Shown: one piece after another, positions 52,379 through 61,542 of the stretch
Position numbering within the stretch: the stretch's first letter is position 1
Layout: every line of letters begins with the position of its first letter
NCBI RefSeq assembly: GCF_030499515.1
Contig: NZ_JASTWJ010000002.1
Coordinates: 1-64,000, forward strand
DNA from: Streptomyces sp. DT2A-34
Lineage (GTDB): Bacteria > Actinomycetota > Actinomycetes > Streptomycetales > Streptomycetaceae
DNA: 64,000 bases
Direction of reading: 5' to 3'
The notes under the pieces: model-generated
Told to the model about the DNA's origin: nothing
The model's input: the letters and a program-made list of their open reading frames with translations, nothing else
The model's database searches: none
Program-made: the position numbers and the translations under genes

Positions 52379-54796
52379 ATGCCGGGGTGGCGCTGGGGTG
52401 TTACGGCGGGAGCGTCGCTTCTGATCGCGGCCGGTATGGCCGCTATGTGGGTGTGGCGCGGTGTGGAGTATGCCGGCAACGCCGCTTCCGTCCTGGGAGC
52501 CTGGGCCGCCGTTGCCGCTCTGATCGTGTGGGCGCGGCAGAACTCCGGCACGCAAGTCCCGCCGACTGGGGAGCAACTCGACGCTGCCGAGCATGCACTG
52601 GGCCGTGCGGTTGAACACGTCTGGGCGCGGGAGGTGGCCCTGCGCCAGTTGGAAGATCCCCGGCCCTTGGAAGTGCGGTGGAACGACACGCCGCGTGGCC
52701 TGTCCGATCACCCCGCCCTGATCGGAGAGGGCCTGGTTTGCGGCACGGATGATGCCAGCGGTGCGGCTGCGGCCTTTCGCCGGTTGCCGCGGCGTCGACT
52801 TGCCATCCTGGGCCCTGCCGGATCGGGGAAGACAACGCTGGCTGCACTTCTCGTCCTCGTTCTGCTGCGCACTCGCCAACCGGGCGAACCGGTGCCCGTG
52901 ATCCTGTCACTCTCCTCGGACGTGCTGGAGCACTCTCACCTCAGAACCTGGTTACTGCAGAAGATCGTCTCCGAGTATCCGGCCCTTCGCGATACAGGGG
53001 CGTACGGGCCAGATGCCGTAGGTGAGTTGCTTGCCTCCCGTCGCGTTCTGCCGGTCCTCGACGGCCTCGACGAGATTCCCTCCCGATTCCAGGCACGTGT
53101 CTTCAGCATGCTCAACGAGGCTCTTGGGGACGGCAGCCCTCTGGTGCTGACCTGCCGTACTGCTGCCTACGAGCAGGCGGTAGCCGAGTGTCGCGACGTT
53201 CTCAACGGAACCGCTGTCATCGAGCCCGAGCCTGTCACCAGCGGGTCGGCAGCAGACTTTCTGATGCTGGCCGCCGCTCCCGGTGACCTGCAACCAGGCT
53301 GGCGGACGTTGGCCCGCCGTCTGCGTGCGGAACCGCGCAGCCCGGTGGCTCTCGCCTTGCAAAGCCCCCTCAATGTGTCGCTGGTTCGCCTTGTATATGG
53401 GCCGGCGAACCGGTCCGCCCCCGATGAGCTCACCGACACTGCCCGCTTCCCCGACCCGGACAGCATCGCTTCACACCTGCTCGCCGAGGTCGTACCGGCG
53501 CTCATCTCCCGGGACGCTCAGCATCCCCGCACACCAAGCGCCCGCCAGCTTGACCACATGCCACGGTGGCTCACTCACCTCGCTGCCCACCTGCAGTCCC
53601 GGGGCACCTACGACTTCGCCTGGTGGGAGCTGTATCGGGCAAACCCCGCGCTCGCCCGCACGCTGCCCCGCGCCTTGCTGCTGGCGCTTGCCGTGTTCCT
53701 GGTTCAGGCCCTCATTGACGCGGCTGATCCAGAGCGATGGGCCAACGCTTCGCTGTCCGAGTCCCTGCAATGGCTCACGCTGCGACCGCTTCCGCATACG
53801 GTCACCGTCTTCCTGCTGGCGTGCACAGCGCCCTGGCTCTACCGGATCATCCGTCGGGCTGGGCTGTTGGCCCCCGGGGTGGCCGTGTTAGCCGGCTGCA
53901 TCGCCGGGATCGTGTATGGCAGCCTGTACATCGCGGTCCGCATTCCATTGATCGAGCCCACCTACCCGCCAAACCCATGGATCGTGATCAATCGCATGGC
54001 ATGGGGTGCACTCCCCTACACACTGACTCTGCTGGCGGTCGGTGCTCCGCGCCCGCCTGCTCTCCCCACACAGGCTCGGCTCAGGATGCACGGGCGCGGA
54101 AGACAACTCATGGCCGAGTTGGCTTCCGTGCCTGCGGCCTCCGTTGGCCTCGGCCTTCTCTTCAACGTCGTGCCGTTCCTGTTCCTGCTCCCCCACATCG
54201 GGTTCGCGGAGGTCTTGGGCAAGATCTCGGCTGACACCACGCCGCTCCTCTTGGGCGGCTTCGTCGCCGCCGGTCTGGCGCTGCTGCGGTTCATCCGTGT
54301 GCCCCTGGCCACAGACGGCAGTGCCACACCAGAGTCCGCTCTCGCGGCCGACCGACGATACGCTGCAGCAATCATGCTCGTCCCAGCAGCCGCTCTGATG
54401 CTGCTGCAGTCACTGCTTGGTGCGCCTCTGCCTCTTTTTGGTTCCTGGGACAACATGCTCGATGGGGCGCGGACGGCGGGCTGGCAGCTGCTGGCCATGG
54501 TATTAGTCGGGATCATCTTGGCACTATCCACGACCAGTTGGGGATACTTCACCGCCGCTCGGCTCCAACTCTTCACGCGTAAACGACTGCCCCTGCGCAC
54601 CATGCGGTTCCTCACGAAGGCCCATCGTTTGGGCATCCTGCGCCGCGTCGGGCCGGTCTACCAGTTTCGTCACGCACTGCTTCAGGACCATTTGGCGGCT
54701 CACCCGGGAAGCCGGGGCGGCGTGCCGGGCAGCGGTGCAACCTCCAGCCCCACCCGCGGAGCACCGTCTTCCTCTACCGCCGATGGCCTGACCTGA
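52379..54796 (+). CDS. Membrane-anchored NACHT-type STAND NTPase
   Basis: An 805-aa protein. Two N-terminal hydrophobic helices (about 6-25 and 36-52), then a NACHT NTPase: Walker A GPAGSGKTT (145-153) and VLPVLDGLDEIP (223-234) with the NACHT-type double acidic pattern, then VLTCRTAAYEQAV (sensor). After a helical segment, the C-terminal 350 residues carry about eight hydrophobic helices. Such NTPases act as regulated switches in signalling or anti-phage defence. Here the membrane C-terminus could be the effector (inference). ATG at 52379 with GAGGTG upstream. Divergent from the HTH gene at 51454. Confidence 0.82.
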   Translation: MPGWRWGVTAGASLLIAAGMAAMWVWRGVEYAGNAASVLGAWAAVAALIVWARQNSGTQVPPTGEQLDAAEHALGRAVEHVWAREVALRQLEDPRPLEVRWNDTPRGLSDHPALIGEGLVCGTDDASGAAAAFRRLPRRRLAILGPAGSGKTTLAALLVLVLLRTRQPGEPVPVILSLSSDVLEHSHLRTWLLQKIVSEYPALRDTGAYGPDAVGELLASRRVLPVLDGLDEIPSRFQARVFSMLNEALGDGSPLVLTCRTAAYEQAVAECRDVLNGTAVIEPEPVTSGSAADFLMLAAAPGDLQPGWRTLARRLRAEPRSPVALALQSPLNVSLVRLVYGPANRSAPDELTDTARFPDPDSIASHLLAEVVPALISRDAQHPRTPSARQLDHMPRWLTHLAAHLQSRGTYDFAWWELYRANPALARTLPRALLLALAVFLVQALIDAADPERWANASLSESLQWLTLRPLPHTVTVFLLACTAPWLYRIIRRAGLLAPGVAVLAGCIAGIVYGSLYIAVRIPLIEPTYPPNPWIVINRMAWGALPYTLTLLAVGAPRPPALPTQARLRMHGRGRQLMAELASVPAASVGLGLLFNVVPFLFLLPHIGFAEVLGKISADTTPLLLGGFVAAGLALLRFIRVPLATDGSATPESALAADRRYAAAIMLVPAAALMLLQSLLGAPLPLFGSWDNMLDGARTAGWQLLAMVLVGIILALSTTSWGYFTAARLQLFTRKRLPLRTMRFLTKAHRLGILRRVGPVYQFRHALLQDHLAAHPGSRGGVPGSGATSSPTRGAPSSSTADGLT

Positions 54797-55483
54797 CCGA
54801 ACGGCAGGCGGGGAACCAGGTTCCGCAGCGGTGCGCCGGAGCGGACGAGTTGGAGTTCTGGGCGTGAGACGAGGACTCGGTTGTTCCCTGGCGGCCCGGC
54901 TGGCGTGCGGTGCCACGTCCTGATGTCCCAGCGTCATACGGGCGATGGCCGGTGCGCTGGTGCGGGCGATACGGACGTGCATACGGTAGGCGCTCGGCGG
55001 GGGCGGTTCAGCGGCTGACCCGTCCATGGAAGCGCGTTGGGCAGTGGGTGCTGTCGCGGTGTGCGTGGCCCACGGCCAACGAACTGCTCGCCACAGGGTT
55101 TCCCAGGCGCGCCTGCGTCGCGGTCAGCTGTTGGATGCAACCGGGGGCGTGCGTGCGCCCATGGGCGCGCCGGAGTGTGCCCCATCTGATTTTTCACGCG
55201 CAGGGAAACGCTGCATCAGAAAGCTCGCGACCAGAAGCGGTCAATTTCGATCACGCATTGCCGCATTCCGGTTCAGTGCAGCCCTATTCGAGCAGATCCT
55301 TGCTTGCCGAGGATTTTTCGCACATCGATGCGGCCGGATCTTCCGTTAATGCCTCACTCTGTTGGCCGTGCGATCCACAGGCGCGCTAAGGTCACGCCAA
55401 TGGGGGCCCTGGCCCTAAGGATGGCACCAACAGACCAGGACCCCTCCGCATTTTGACCAGCCGTCAATTCCGTGAGGAGAAAG
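54797..55483. other. Gene-free stretch
   Basis: No convincing gene on either strand. The last 200 bases are lower in GC and probably contain the promoter of the module at 55484. Confidence 0.5.
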
Positions 55484-55741
55484 ATGACCGACCCCAATGT
55501 CGTCCACGGCACCGTGGTGTCCCGGACGCGCCTGGACGGTAGCAATACCGGCCGGTATTACGCACGCCTGCGTGCCTTCGCTGTCACGGTCAGCTTGGGC
55601 CCTGTCGTGGTGCTGGCTTTGTCCTTTGTCCTGCCGTCCGCCGGCCAGTGGCCCGCTGCCGCATGCGTGGCGTTCGCCGCTGTAGCAGCGGCAGCAGCGC
55701 GCACCTCGCGGATCGAATTCCTCTGGGCACAACTGGACTGA
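55484..55741 (+). CDS. Small membrane protein, module C
   Basis: An 85-aa protein with a polar N-terminus (TDPNVVHGTVVSRTRLDGSN) and two hydrophobic segments (about residues 33-50 and 54-72). ATG preceded by GAGGAGA. It is 117 nt upstream of a protein with two HTH-like regions, repeating the arrangement at 35667 and 39083. Function unknown. Confidence 0.72.
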   Translation: MTDPNVVHGTVVSRTRLDGSNTGRYYARLRAFAVTVSLGPVVVLALSFVLPSAGQWPAAACVAFAAVAAAAARTSRIEFLWAQLD

Positions 55742-55858
55742 CCCGGCCTCCGGGTGGGCTGGTCCGTGAAAGCCGCCGCCAGCCCGCCCGGACCCGGTGT
55801 TCAGAAGTGTCAGCGGGTGCTGCCCGCTCTTGTGGGAAACAGGAGAAGGATTTCGAAC

Positions 55859-56953
55859 GTGACGACTGATCCGTCGCAGCGGCCGGAGCAGTGTCCGGTG
55901 TGTGAGGGCCCACTGGTGCAGAACATCGGGGCCGGGCGGCGTCGCCGCTACTGCAGCACGACCTGCCGTCGGCGGGCCCAGCGCAACCGGCAGGCGCGCA
56001 AGACCCCGGCCGTCGCCGCCCTGCAGGGACCTTTGGGCGGTCCGGTGGCGGCGGAAGTCCGCCGCCTGGCACAGCAGTTGCTGGACAGCGAGATGCGCCA
56101 GGAGGAACTGGGCACCCTGCTGGAGAGGGCCGAAGCGATTCGCCGGGAGCTGGATATCTATACCGCGGCTGCGGTGCAAGATGCCCGCCACCGGGGTGAG
56201 AAATGGGAGTCGGTAGCCAGAGACGCACACGTCGCTCCGGAGACAGCGCGCGCACGATGGGCACCCGAGCGGGTAACCCGGATGATGGACCTCCACGCCA
56301 ACGAGAAACGGGCCGCCCCCGCCCGGTGGCGTGGTTCTCAGCCCGCACGGCTCGCCGATGCCCCGGAGGACACGGTCAGCGGCCCAGGCGCTGAAGTGAT
56401 CTCTCCCGTCGGCCAGTTGGCGTCGGCACTGACGCATCTGCACGCGGCCAGCGGATTGTCGATCCGGGAAGTGGCCGACTCCACGATGCTCTCGCCGTCG
56501 TTCATCTCTCGCGTCTTGTCGGGAGACCGCCTGCCGACCTGGGATCTCACGTGCTCGCTGGCGGTCCTCTTCGGTGCTGATCCGGCCGAACTGCGTGTGC
56601 TGTTCGAGGCGGCGCACGATATGACGGCGCCCGGGCGCCAGCCTGTTGCGGCCGCCATCGCGCAGTTGCACGCCGCAGTGCGGGGACTGTACCTGGCGGC
56701 AAAGTCTCCTCCTGCGGAACGGATCGAGCGCCTCAGCTCGAAAACGGTGAGCGCGCTTACGGCGCGCCGTGTCCTGGCAGGCATCGACGTCCCGGAATGG
56801 GAAGTGCTGGCCGCTCTCGTGTACGCGCTGGGGGGTCGACCGCTCGATTTCAAGCCGTTGTGGGAAGCGGTGCATTACACGTTCCTGATGTGCGATGACC
56901 CCCGTCTACCGGAAGGCACGGCGCACATCGCCGTGCCGGAAGAGGGGCCGTGA
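55859..56953 (+). CDS. Zinc-ribbon plus double-HTH regulator, module C
   Basis: A 364-aa protein. The N-terminal zinc ribbon has CPVCEG and YCSTTCRRRAQ. A helical middle follows with a simple HTH (WESVARDAHVAPETARARW). The C-terminus has an XRE HTH (GLSIREVADSTMLSPSFISR, VLSGDRLPTWDL) and a second HTH-like repeat (LSSKTVSALTARRVLAGIDV) ending in a WEAVH helix, like the proteins at 35939 and 39348. GTG start with AGGAGAAGGA nine bases upstream. Overlaps the next gene by 4 nt. Confidence 0.78.
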   Translation: MTTDPSQRPEQCPVCEGPLVQNIGAGRRRRYCSTTCRRRAQRNRQARKTPAVAALQGPLGGPVAAEVRRLAQQLLDSEMRQEELGTLLERAEAIRRELDIYTAAAVQDARHRGEKWESVARDAHVAPETARARWAPERVTRMMDLHANEKRAAPARWRGSQPARLADAPEDTVSGPGAEVISPVGQLASALTHLHAASGLSIREVADSTMLSPSFISRVLSGDRLPTWDLTCSLAVLFGADPAELRVLFEAAHDMTAPGRQPVAAAIAQLHAAVRGLYLAAKSPPAERIERLSSKTVSALTARRVLAGIDVPEWEVLAALVYALGGRPLDFKPLWEAVHYTFLMCDDPRLPEGTAHIAVPEEGP

Positions 56954-57435
56954 GCGACCCCCGCCCTGCGCCCCGCTCCAGGGAGTCAGCACCGGCAACC
57001 GTCATCGCACGGCGGCCCGCTTCCGCCCAAGTGCAGGATCATCGGGCCCCGCGCACTGCGCTTGCGGCCTATACCGCCTTCCGTGAACGCCACTACGAGC
57101 CGTACCTGCAGTACGCCTCGTTGCGGATCGGCCGACGCGGGGCGGCCGAAGGGGCCGTCACCGCCGCGTTCACCGAGCTGGCGGTGTCCTGGACGGTGAT
57201 TCTGGGCAGTGCCGGCCCTGCCGCATGCGCCTGGCGCATCCTGCACGACCACGTCGACCGCGCGCTGGGATGTGGTCCAACCGCCGTTCCGGACAGTCAG
57301 GTTGTGCAAGGGCTGCAGCATGACGCGCACTTCCTGCACGAGCAGATGCACCTGAGCCGTGACCGCATCGCCGAGGTACTCGGGATACGCCCGGGGGACC
57401 TTCCCAGTCTGCCGCCGCGCTCCCCCGAGGAGTGA
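56950..57435 (+). CDS. ECF-sigma-like protein, degenerate
   Basis: A 161-aa protein. YTAFRERHYEPYLQYASLRI and GRRGAAEGAVTAAFTELAVS resemble sigma region 2. LHEQMHLSRDRIAEVLGIRP resembles region 4. Both are weak, so it may be a divergent sigma or a sigma-like co-regulator. GTG start overlaps the zinc-ribbon/HTH gene (GTGA), indicating co-translation. Confidence 0.65.
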   Translation: MSDPRPAPRSRESAPATVIARRPASAQVQDHRAPRTALAAYTAFRERHYEPYLQYASLRIGRRGAAEGAVTAAFTELAVSWTVILGSAGPAACAWRILHDHVDRALGCGPTAVPDSQVVQGLQHDAHFLHEQMHLSRDRIAEVLGIRPGDLPSLPPRSPEE

Positions 57436-57535
57436 TTTTCCGACCGTTGCACGGTGTGCCACTGCGATCTATCTCTACACTCCGTAATTGAGGGCGCACG
57501 CTACCGGGGCGTGTGGGGGCAGGGGGAGAACGCGC

Positions 57536-58339
57536 GTGAGCTTGCCGTACGGGGTGGACGTCACGATTCCGAGTGTGGCCCGCATGTACGACAGCCTCCT
57601 GGGCGGGCAGGACAACTACCCCGCGGACCGCGCGGCCTGCGAAGAGCTACTCAAACACGTCCCCAGCATGCGGGAACTCGCGCTGAACAACCGGGAGTTC
57701 CTGCGCCGTGTGGTGCATGTACTCGCCGCCGAATACGGCATCCGGCAGTTCATCGACCACGGTTCAGGGCTGCCGACCCAGGACAACGTCCACGAGATCG
57801 CCCAGCGAGTGGACCCCTCCAGCCGGGTGGTGTACATCGACAACGATCCCATCGTCCGCACCATCGGCGGCGTGCTCCTGGCGAGCAATGCGAACACAGC
57901 CGTTCTTCAGGCGGACATGCGAGACACCGATGAAATCTTCGCCAGCGAACCGGTGGGCCGGCTCATTAATCTCAATGAGCCGGTGGCGGCGCTCTTCGTG
58001 TCGGTACTGCATTGCATCCCGGACAGCGACCGGCCGGCGGAGCTGGTCGCCCGGGTCGCGGACCGGCTGCCGGCCGGGAGCATGATGGTGGTCTGCCAGC
58101 TCGTCAGCGATTCCGCCCAAGTCCGTGACTTCGTCAGCCGCTTCATGGACGAGCAGACCCAGGGCCACTGGGGGCGGGTGCGGGAGAAGCAGGACGTGGC
58201 CGACTTCTGCACGCCTTTGGATGTGGTCGACCCGGGCCTGGTGGAGGTCTCCACGTGGCGGCCCGGCCACGACGACGTGCCCTCTCAGCTCAGTTGGGAG
58301 TGGGAGGAGTACGGCGGCGTGGGCTTCGTCAGGCGCTGA
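57536..58339 (+). CDS. SAM-dependent methyltransferase (Methyltransf_19 / DUF574 type)
   Basis: A 267-aa protein starting VTIPSVARMYDSLLGGQDNY within the first 30 residues, the signature of this actinomycete methyltransferase family. The SAM site includes FIDHGSGLPTQDNVHEIAQR and VVYIDNDPIV. NLNEPVAALFVSVLHCIPD follows. The substrate is unknown. GTG at 57536 with GGGGGAGAA upstream. The glycine loop is FIDHGSGLP, slightly altered from the usual FLDIGTGLP. Confidence 0.9.
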   Translation: MSLPYGVDVTIPSVARMYDSLLGGQDNYPADRAACEELLKHVPSMRELALNNREFLRRVVHVLAAEYGIRQFIDHGSGLPTQDNVHEIAQRVDPSSRVVYIDNDPIVRTIGGVLLASNANTAVLQADMRDTDEIFASEPVGRLINLNEPVAALFVSVLHCIPDSDRPAELVARVADRLPAGSMMVVCQLVSDSAQVRDFVSRFMDEQTQGHWGRVREKQDVADFCTPLDVVDPGLVEVSTWRPGHDDVPSQLSWEWEEYGGVGFVRR

Positions 58340-58378
58340 GCCCGCACCGACGCGCGCTCATCACAGGCGCATGCCGTA

Positions 58379-59293
58379 TCACCGCCAGGCGGCCAGTGCC
58401 TGCTCCAGCAGCGCCGGTGTCTGCTCGGCCGGGTTGGCCACTCCGCACAGATTGTTCAGGATGGCCTGGTAGCGCTCGGACTCCGAGGGCTTCTCCCGGT
58501 AGAGGGCTCCTTCGTATTGCTCGAGGTAGACCATGTCGGGCAGGTACTCCGGAGTGAAGAATCGCAGATGCACGATCGGGTGCCCGATGGCCCCGGCAGC
58601 GCCCACCGTCAGCGGAGCGATCTGGAGGTTGAGCCGGTAGGGCAGTTCCTCCAGCAACGCGATCAGGTGCTTGATCTGCCGGTACATCACCCCGGGTGTG
58701 CCGACCCGGCGGCGGAACACCTCCGAGTCCATCACGGCCAGCAGGATCGGCGGGGACACGGCTCGCCGCAGCATCTCGATGCGCTGCATCCGCAGGGCCA
58801 CGCGTTCCGCGATTTCCCCCGCCGGCTTTGTCGGATGGACGGCCCGGATCACAATCTCGGCGTACTCCTCGGTCTGCAGCCAGCCCGGCACCAGTTGAGG
58901 CTCGTAGGAGATGATGCGGCGAGCGGCAGGCTCCATGCCCAGCAGCGGGCGAAGGTCGAGAGGGGCTGCATTGGCGTAGGGCTGCCACGCCTCCGGTTTG
59001 GCTGCTTCCCGGACCAGGTCGGCAATCCTGGCGTGCTCGAGCGGATCACTGATCCCGTAGGTGTCCAGGAGCCGCTCGACCTCAGCGGGTTTCAGGGCTG
59101 TCCGGCCGGTTTCTATGCGGCTGATGGATGCTTCGGAGGCGTGGATGCACCGAGCGGCCTGCCGGGCCCCGATCCCTGCGTGGTCGCGGCAGCGTCGCAG
59201 GTGCCCGGCAAGGGCTTTGCGATGCGCTGCCGGGCCCCATTCTGGGCGGTGGGGAAATCCGAGGATCGACGGCGCCTTCGGGTCGGCTGCCAT
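58379..59293 (-). CDS. XRE regulator with DUF5753-like C-terminal domain
   Basis: A 304-aa regulator typical of Streptomyces. An XRE HTH (AGIGARQAARCIHASEASIS, RIETGRTALKPAEVERLL) is followed by the C-terminal domain with ISYEPQLVPGWLQTEEYAEI, RVALRMQRIEMLRR, VMDSEVFRRRVGTPGVM and LRFFTPEYLPDMVYLEQ. Such proteins pair with DUF397 proteins and RsbW-like kinases, both of which are close by. ATG at 59293 with AGGAG eight bases upstream. The in-frame start at 59359 is rejected. Confidence 0.92.
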   Translation of the reverse strand: MAADPKAPSILGFPHRPEWGPAAHRKALAGHLRRCRDHAGIGARQAARCIHASEASISRIETGRTALKPAEVERLLDTYGISDPLEHARIADLVREAAKPEAWQPYANAAPLDLRPLLGMEPAARRIISYEPQLVPGWLQTEEYAEIVIRAVHPTKPAGEIAERVALRMQRIEMLRRAVSPPILLAVMDSEVFRRRVGTPGVMYRQIKHLIALLEELPYRLNLQIAPLTVGAAGAIGHPIVHLRFFTPEYLPDMVYLEQYEGALYREKPSESERYQAILNNLCGVANPAEQTPALLEQALAAWR

Positions 59294-59381
59294 ACGGGCA
59301 CTCCTATTGTGCTGTTGAGTGGCCCGATTATGGCAGCCGACCTTCGAACGTGTCAGCAAGTGGCCATATCTCTACTCTCGG

Positions 59382-59618
59382 TCACGAGAGGGTGAAGTCG
59401 AACTCGCCGTCCTTGACGCCGCCGAGGAAGGCCGCGATCTCCTCGCGTGTATAGACGAGGACGGGGCCGTCCGGGAACCTCGAATTGCGCATCGCCACGT
59501 CCCCGCTGGAAAGACGGGCGAGTTCCACGCAGTTGCCGTTTCCCCCACTGTGACGGCTCTTACGCCAGCGTGCCCCTTCGATCGCGCCTGCACTGGCACC
59601 GTTTTCCACCGGCTGCAT
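59382..59618 (-). CDS. DUF397-type small protein
   Basis: A 78-aa protein with the DUF397 signature WRKSRHSGGNGNCVELA, then VAMRNSRFPDGPVLVYTREE and AFLGGVKDGEFD. These proteins usually sit beside XRE/DUF5753 regulators, and this one lies 88 nt upstream of one on the same strand. The two probably act together, as antagonist and regulator. Confidence 0.93.
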   Translation of the reverse strand: MQPVENGASAGAIEGARWRKSRHSGGNGNCVELARLSSGDVAMRNSRFPDGPVLVYTREEIAAFLGGVKDGEFDFTLS

Positions 59619-59824
59619 ACCTCACCCTGCCCCTCCGAGTCGCGCCCGACGCCAGCCAGTGGTTGCCCTTCCATGACTGACAGTCGGTTCGACTGTCCGT
59701 GCGAATATCGCGGCTCTGCAATTGCAGAGCCGCGCTTGCAGGAACGAGGAGCGGGCCGGAATAGTGACGGTCAAGACGGCATGTCGTGCTTAAACGCACG
59801 GCACCAGACTCCGGGGGACGGACG

Positions 59825-60379
59825 ATGACGCCACGGCGTGAGGGCACATTCCAGCCACAGTCCACGTCTGCCGTAACTGACGACCGAAGACCAGAGCTGC
59901 TGTTTCTCGGCGAGCCCCTGGCCTCCACGCCCAACCTCGCCGTCCGTTCAGGCCTGGGCAGCACGCCCTTCGCCGCCCGCCGGATCCCTGTTGCCTCCAT
60001 CCACTGCTGCTACATTGCACGGCAGTTCACCCGGCAGACCGTGCGCCGCTGGAATCTGCACAGCATCTGCGACGACGCGGTCCAGATCGCCTCCGAGCTC
60101 GTCGCCAACGCCGTCCGCCACGGCCGGCCCGACACGGACACGACGGACGATCCGCAAGCCGGGGTATGGCTGGCCTTGGCCCTGCGCCCGCACACTCTCC
60201 TGTGCGTCGTCCGCGATCCCAGCCAACTCCGCCCCAGACTCACCGCTCCTCAGCCCCTGGCCGAACGCCACCGCGGCCTGCCCATCGTGAACGCCCTCAG
60301 CAACACCTGGGGCTGGACCACAGACGCTCAAGCCCGGGGGAAATCCGTCTGGGCGCGGGTGACACTGCCCGCCGCGTAA
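59825..60379 (+). CDS. RsbW-type ATP-binding (anti-sigma-like) protein
   Basis: A 184-aa protein with a GHKL/HATPase_c_2 fold: DDAVQIASELVANAVRHGRP is the N-box, LLCVVRDPSQLRPRL the G1 region, and RHRGLPIVNALSNTWGW the G2 region. It is likely a serine kinase or anti-sigma regulator partnered with the neighbouring XRE/DUF397 pair. ATG at 59825 with GGGGGACGG upstream. Confidence 0.88.
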   Translation: MTPRREGTFQPQSTSAVTDDRRPELLFLGEPLASTPNLAVRSGLGSTPFAARRIPVASIHCCYIARQFTRQTVRRWNLHSICDDAVQIASELVANAVRHGRPDTDTTDDPQAGVWLALALRPHTLLCVVRDPSQLRPRLTAPQPLAERHRGLPIVNALSNTWGWTTDAQARGKSVWARVTLPAA

Positions 60380-60384
60380 GCCGT

Positions 60385-60600
60385 GACCGCGGTCCAGAAC
60401 GTTTGCGGGATCTGGATGTAGCGGTGCAGCAGCACACCGAGGTCGCTGGTCTCCTTCTCCTTCTTCGCGGCCGCGCCCGGGGCGGTCCAGGACTCTCCGC
60501 GGCCGTTCTCGTCCAGGACGGTGACGAGGCTGAGTCGGCCAGTGCGCCGCACGTCGATGAAGCGGTGCTCCTCCAGCCAGGCCTGTGCGTCTGGCTTCGA
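60385..60600 (-). pseudogene. Fragment of a helix-turn-helix replication or plasmid protein
   Basis: Minus-strand frame AWLEEHRFIDVRRTGRLSL, then VLDENGRGESWTAPG and LHRYIQIPQTFW. This resembles the winged-helix-to-core junction of HTH proteins from actinomycete mobile elements (PxxLW/FW motif). Both ends are missing, so it is a remnant. Its downstream end runs under the 3' end of the RsbW-type gene. Confidence 0.45.
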
Positions 60601-60851
60601 TCACTTCTTGCGACAGCGTTTGTTGACGAGTTCTGACGTCGTCGTCCGGCCGAAGACTCCGCGGTTCGTCACGAGTTTTGAAGGCACCTGCCCATGCAGC
60701 CGAGTCGTGTCGGCGGCTCGCAACAGGGCTGCCACAAGGTTTCAAGATCGCTTGACCTTGCCCCAGAGGGAAGGGCGACAGTGTCTCCGTAGATCACACG
60801 AGCGAGCGGTGTGCGCTCGCCAGCCGGGCTGGACGAAGAGGGGGAGTTCGA

Positions 60852-61490
60852 GTGACGGCGACCTGCGTCATTCTCGATATCGGTGGCGTGCTGGAGATCA
60901 CGCCGGAAACGGGGTGTGTGCAGCGGTGGGAAGAGCGGCTGGGGTTGCCGTTCGGCACTGTGCATGAGCGGATGCGCGACGTGTGGCAAGCCGGGAGCGT
61001 CGGGAGTATCAGTGAACGAGAGGTTCACGAGCAGGTGGCAGCACGCTTGGGGCTCGACGCGCCCCAGGTTGAAGCCTTCATGGCTGATCTCTGGGCGGAG
61101 TACCTGGGAACGCCTAACGAGGAGCTCATCGCTTACGTGCGTGGGCTGCGAGGAAGCTGCAGGCTGGGCATCCTAAGTAACAGCTTCGTTGGTGCCCGGG
61201 AACGGGAGACCGCGCTGTATCACTTCGACGAACTGGTCGAGCAAATCGTGTACTCGCACGAGATCGGCATCGAGAAGCCGGACCCGCGTGCCTTCGAGAC
61301 CGTATGTGCCAGCCTGGAGGTGCGGCCGGAGAGCTGTCTGTTCATCGACGATCTCGCAGTAAATGTTGAGGCTGCTCAGGCGGCGGGCATGCAGGCGCAT
61401 CTGTTCCAGGACAATGCCCGGACGATTACGCGCATCGCAGCTCATCTGGACGCTGGTCCCCGGGTTGGAGGGCCTGTTCCGCTCGGATGA
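60852..61490 (+). CDS. HAD-family hydrolase
   Basis: A 212-aa haloacid dehalogenase-like phosphatase. Motif I is VILDIGGVL (the second acidic residue of the usual DxD is Gly), motif II ILSNSF, motif III IEKPDPRAF with its Lys, and motif IV LFIDDLAVNVEAAQAAG. A helical cap lies between motifs I and II. GTG start with GGGGAG upstream. The stop (61488-61490) abuts the apparent IS21 end at 61491, so the natural C-terminus may be slightly changed. DIGG at motif I occurs in the HAD subgroup with epoxide-hydrolase-like members. Confidence 0.88.
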   Translation: MTATCVILDIGGVLEITPETGCVQRWEERLGLPFGTVHERMRDVWQAGSVGSISEREVHEQVAARLGLDAPQVEAFMADLWAEYLGTPNEELIAYVRGLRGSCRLGILSNSFVGARERETALYHFDELVEQIVYSHEIGIEKPDPRAFETVCASLEVRPESCLFIDDLAVNVEAAQAAGMQAHLFQDNARTITRIAAHLDAGPRVGGPVPLG

Positions 61491-61542
61491 TGTCGGCCTG
61501 GCCGACCTTTAACGGTTGCCGGCCAGGCGGTGGAGCGGTTGA

